From Rhynchonema sp. JSB1_4 (taxonomy: Eukaryota; Nematoda; Chromadorea; Monhysterida; Xyalidae), in the NCBI GenBank assembly GCA_030248065.1, contig JASAMV010005483.1:124001-188000 (forward strand): DNA of 64,000 nucleotides. The letters run 5' to 3'. The notes under the pieces were generated by a model that saw only the letters and a program-made list of their open reading frames with translations, had not been told where the DNA came from and ran no database searches. The translations under genes and the position numbers were made by a program. The number at the start of each line of letters is the position of its first letter. The stretch's first letter is position 1. This document shows, piece by piece, positions 60,201-64,000 of the stretch.

Positions 60201-63200
60201 TCGCCGCGCTGCAACAGTCGCATTACGATCAGGTGAAGATCGTGCGCGCCGAATACGATGAACGAATAGCTGCGATGCAACGCGAATTCAAATCGATGAC
60301 TGCCGTAAGTCGATTAGGCGCTCGCATGAGTCGCGTCATTGCATTCGCTTGCCGTGTTGCTTCGCTTAGGCTTTGTTTTCGTTCCTTTGTCGTTGTCAGT
60401 GATGAGTTGGTCTCGATGGGCTGTAGATACTGTAGCTAGCTCACAGGGTCCACCGGTAGATATGGCGAGCTAACCTGGTCAGCCGTTTTGTTTGGTGTCG
60501 TGCATCGGTCCAAAGGCCAAAATTTGCGCTAAGTTGCGCCTCGAGGCTGGCGTTTTTGTGGGATATTGGATATTTTGGTGGACCATAAAATGGCCATTTT
60601 GGTACTAAAAACAACAGTTCGATTGATGACTGGGAGCAGACCAGGTGTGGTAGATGGGCTTAAGAGGTATGAATGTTTTTGGTAGGCAGCTGACCCCAGT
60701 TTGTGAGATAACTACACTGGTCAGTGCTATTACTAATCAATGTTATTAGCCGCCTCCGCTTTGGGCTGATGATGATTTTGACTGATGACAGCTGCGAACT
60801 GTATGCCGTGCCATTGTTGCAGTTGCTATTGTTTGTGCTTACGGCTTAATCTAGACTGTTTTTCGTACATTGGTGGCTGAAGTGGCGGTAAATTGGAGGT
60901 AGCGGCATTCTCTTCATTCATTCATTCGCATGCGAGACTTGATAGATGCACATGCAACTTATTATTCTGGGTTGCTATTTGGTCCGTTCACCTCACAAAC
61001 GTCAGCTTCAAGTAATCACTGCCACATTCTGTGTTCTGTCTGACACGCCCTCTTTGGGCGACACACTATGCAAACCGTTTTCCGAATCCCACCAAATATG
61101 TTGAAACGTGATCATGATGACAGTGTAGTGCCGTGAGTTGTATTGCAGCAGTTCACGCAGTGTTCGCCGCCACCAATGCACGAAAGATGGCCGTCCGTTG
61201 TACTTTTGTCCAAGCGGCGTGTAAGTGTGTCGTTTGGTGCACTTTCTACACACTTTACAGCATCGCCTTGATATTTAGGACCTCAAAGTGTGGCAGTGGG
61301 TCAGTTTTGCTTGCCCGTTGGTTGTGCGACCCCGGCTGTTTCATGTTTAACAATTGTTGTGTAACTACAACCCTGCCCTACTGCTGCATGCAAGCTTTCT
61401 CCTTTGCTATTCCGCACAGTGTATCGCATATGGTCACCTAGTCACACGGAAACCAACTAAAAAAAGTCAAATTGCTGAAACATGGATTTGAAAAACCAAA
61501 TCCCATGTTCCCATGGTTTGACTTTTTTGGGATCTTTGTTTTTGGTGAAGGAAGACCTACGTGCTCTCTTGGGTGACGCTAAGCATTATCAAATTGGTGC
61601 GAGTGAACTAAACACAACACAACTCGCCTCAGACTTCAGTGAGCGAGGTTTACAGGTAGACGCGGGTTTAACTAAGGCTTCCTCTGGCTACACTGTGACC
61701 GAGACCCGGGGGGAGGGCGAGTTGTCCTGGTGCCCCAAATGAAACATCACATGCAATACAGGGTGCCGAGCACGATTCGTCACTTACGTCACAATCGTCG
61801 TCAACCGTACTCGAACAACAACCAGCTGTTTTGGCAACCAAGGTGGGCAGCACAAATTTTTTGTTGTGAAATGTTCTAATCGCCCCGTCAAATGTGCGAC
61901 ACAAAAATAATTTGTGTCTTAATACTGGGGTACAACATGTGTCAGTGTTGTTTGACAGACGGACGACACCTCGGACGCGGGATGGAGTGATTGGGGTGAT
62001 CAGGTATCGGCGTCTGCATCGTCCTCCTATCACACGTCGACCGGCGATCCACATTCACAGATAGAATTGCTCAATCGAAAGGTTCGTGCCCAAAGATCAC
62101 ATTCTCTTGACCACGAATCGCAATCAGAGCGCGTTTCTGTCACTTGCAAAGTCAAGCAGTTGTGCTTCAATCGCTTCCACATCAAGCGTTTCTGACCGTC
62201 ATATCTTTCTATTGTTTAATCTCAGAGCGACGAGTTTGCGGCCGAGCGTGCACAGTTGTTGGCGCAGATCCAGCAATTGACGGCCAAGATGCAGTCAATG
62301 TCCGACCAAGACCAGGACCAACGCGTGCGTAATCTCGAAATCGAAGTCGAAACGTTGACTGCCAATATTGACCAGTTGGATGCCGAACATGAACACGCCA
62401 TTGATCAGGTCATTTTTTGCGTTGTTTTACTTCAACTATAAGTGGTGGAACTGAAATTTTTAGCAACTAAACCAACAAAATATGAAATGAGGTGCAATTT
62501 GTATTTTGACTTTTTTAACACTGTTTCCACCGGCAATTTTTACGTTTTCCCTGTGACACAAACTTCTAAAGGCACATTGTGATTTGTGCCTGTGCGCGGT
62601 GAATTTTGAAAAGGTTCTGACCACTCTGCGGTTTCAAAACAACAGCTAGTTTCACTTGAATCCATGTAACAAAATCCATTTTTTGTTCCTTATTAGTGAT
62701 ATTGAGCTGTATTTGCAGTTGCTCAAATCGAAGAACGAACTCAAGAGCCAATTGGATGATTTGATGGGCGCACACAACGAGTTGGTGAAGTCGAAAGAAG
62801 ACAGCGAGAAACGTCTGGCTCAGTATCGTGCCGAAAACCAGGAGCTGACCGACGCGTATAATGATCTGAACGATGAGTTTGAGAATCACAAGAAAGAGGC
62901 CGGCTCGGTGGTCAGTGCAAATCGCGAACTGCAAGCTCAGATGGGTAAGGGCAAGTGACTGAATCTTATCAATCAGACGGACTATTGCCGCCCGTCGCTT
63001 GTTTAAATCAGTGACCTGCGCCAGGGCACGGTCCACAGAAATCGATTTCTGTGGACCGGACCCTGATCCCGTTACGACATGCTTTGTAATTGTAAATTGC
63101 GTCTTTTTGCGCGGTTTTTGAGTCTGGAATACCAATCGTGCTTTTATTGTCGACAATGACCGTAAGTGCCAATGTCTGTGTGCGCAGATGCCCTGAACAA

Positions 63201-64000
63201 CAGCGTGATAGAAGCGGACGAAACATTCGAGCAAATGAAACTGACGATGGCGTCGCACGAACGGACATTGGACGAAATGAATGGCACATTACAGCAATTG
63301 AAGGCGCACAACGAACAGCTGAAGGCAGACAAATATGTGCTAGAGATGAACTTGGACAAGGTTTGTCTTTGTGCATTGCATTTTATGTTTCTGGCAAGCG
63401 GATCAGCCAAGAATATCGTATGGTTAAAATACCAACAAATCTAGCAAACCCCCTGAGACACGGTTATGTTCACACGCCGATTCAGCTGACATCCGAACTT
63501 GCGTCGGTGAATGATGACGGTGAGAGTGCAGTTGTGCGCGACATCAAACACAAATTGGACGAGCACGAACAAGCGTTGCAGGTGTTGCGCGAAGAAAATG
63601 GCGTGTTGAAGGAGGAGAAACGGCAATTAATGGAAAAGGTTGGGCCGTTTTGCTGGCAATTACAGGGGCTGAGCATTGGGTCTCATTGGTGCGCCAAATG
63701 CTAGGGTCAATTGTACTGTAGTTTTTTTTGTATTTTTCGTGAAAGAAGCAATCAGGTTCAAAAATGGGGGTGCACTAGAATTGTTAAGGCCCAGCGCCAT
63801 CCCAAATAGTGGACAGTATTTGTGTAATGCAGCTGTGCACCCAACCCAAGTGTAATCTAGGTGGAAGTAGTTGTCTGTCAGTTTCATTGAGAATCCCAGA
63901 TGCTAGGACCACATTCGATTCCTAGGCAATGGCCCGAACCCCAACGTTGCAGTTGAGAACGTTCTCGTCAATCGAGCCGTCGGAGAGCAAGGAGAGCGAA
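57237..64000 (+). CDS. TRIP11: GMAP-210/TRIP11-like golgin, N-terminal part (3' end beyond window)
   Basis: Exons with agreeing phases: 57237-57350, 58291-58479, 59182-59289, 59954-60064, 60146-60304, 61762-61842, 61959-62081, 62226-62408, 62719-62944, 63188-63360, 63486-63638 and 63953 to the edge; about 556 residues so far. The start MDNWLSGLRNIQGQLTDFTK matches the amphipathic N-terminus of GMAP-210-type golgins, which senses curved vesicle membranes. Then come coiled coil (ARKQLSDYKEAYQSAKKEID), a Ser/Pro linker, MRQLRDKVKHLEAEVTHWK (close to a conserved GMAP-210 segment), an acidic WSDWGD segment and long heptad coiled coil (LKSKNELKSQLDDLMGAHNE). Known role: a long tether at the cis-Golgi catching vesicles. 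Further exons may exist between 60305 and 61761. Introns 1 and 3 contain transposons. Confidence 0.75.
57460..57869. mobile_element. hAT-type MITE with GGTACAGTAGGTATC words, in golgin intron 1
   Basis: Perfect duplication TAGCCAAG at 57452-57459 and 57870-57877. Ends CAGTGTTGGAGCTGG and CTCCAACACTG. Hairpin CGCGCG-CTG-CGCGCG at 57657-57671. Sister of 50245-51198. Confidence 0.93.
57878..58097. repeat. Relative of the outer 49604 element in golgin intron 1
   Basis: Contains GATGAAAATGTACTCTCGCG, hairpin CGCGC-AAA-GCGCG (57907-57919) with ATTTTT, CCTACTGTACCAGCCGGGGG, CAACCTACCTACC and a degenerate end CAGCTACAGCAGTG, in the same order as the 49604-52107 element. The left part is interrupted by the 57460-57869 insertion. 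Confidence 0.65.
59529..59925. mobile_element. hAT-type MITE (CAGTGGCGGATCC) in golgin intron 3
   Basis: Perfect duplication ACGTAATG at 59521-59528 and 59926-59933. Ends CAGTGGCGGATCC and GAATCCGCCCTTG. Two hairpin cores, CGCGCG-CAG-CGCGCG (59679-59693) and GTGCGAAGCGCGCGATTTTTGG-like at about 59765. G/C runs near the right end. Confidence 0.92.

Overview
The window is eukaryotic and animal: genes are cut into many exons with GT..AG introns, and an AATAAA signal follows two of the genes. A giant tandem chitin-binding (CBM14/peritrophin-A) protein, an LRR-Ig membrane protein resembling nematode IGLR proteins, and possible trans-splice acceptors make a nematode the best guess. A repeat-rich early-branching one (mermithid or other Enoplea) is plausible, but this is inference. 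Introns had to be placed by eye, from GT/AG sites, phase and conserved residue spacing.

Layout. 1-13164 (+): 3' part of a chitin-binding protein of about 2,400 visible residues in about 45 exons; its start lies off the left edge. 15750-22910 (+): a four-helix membrane protein of 324 aa, with a 3.7-kb first intron. 24712-28794 (+): an unrecognised soluble protein of 284 aa. 29716-31278 (+): a low-complexity acidic secreted protein with two possible signal-peptide first exons. 32882-34525 (-): 3' exons of an unrecognised conserved-looking protein. 36765-40411 (+): an LRR-Ig transmembrane protein of 896 aa. 41545-45801 (-): exons of a Lys/Ser/Asp-rich nuclear-type protein, which may continue into the 32882-34525 exons and so enclose the LRR gene in an intron. 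57237->64000 (+): N-terminal part of a GMAP-210/TRIP11-like golgin.

From about 34.9 kb to 60 kb the DNA between and inside genes is dominated by short non-autonomous DNA transposons. Many start CAGTG, have inverted termini and are flanked by exact 8-bp direct repeats (hAT-type). Another set starts CCGTA at TA sites, and one foldback element sits at TTAA. Each CAGTG family carries its own 12-20 bp word, repeated in direct orientation on both flanks and spaced by G/C runs. Most families share a small central GC hairpin with a 3-nt loop next to ATTTTTGG. Elements are nested three deep at 49604-52107. I regard this set of word-coded elements as the most unusual content of the window.

The protein genes do not look like a shared pathway. 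The chitin-binding gene points to an extracellular matrix (eggshell, cuticle or gut lining), the golgin to Golgi tethering, and the LRR-Ig protein to cell-surface signalling.
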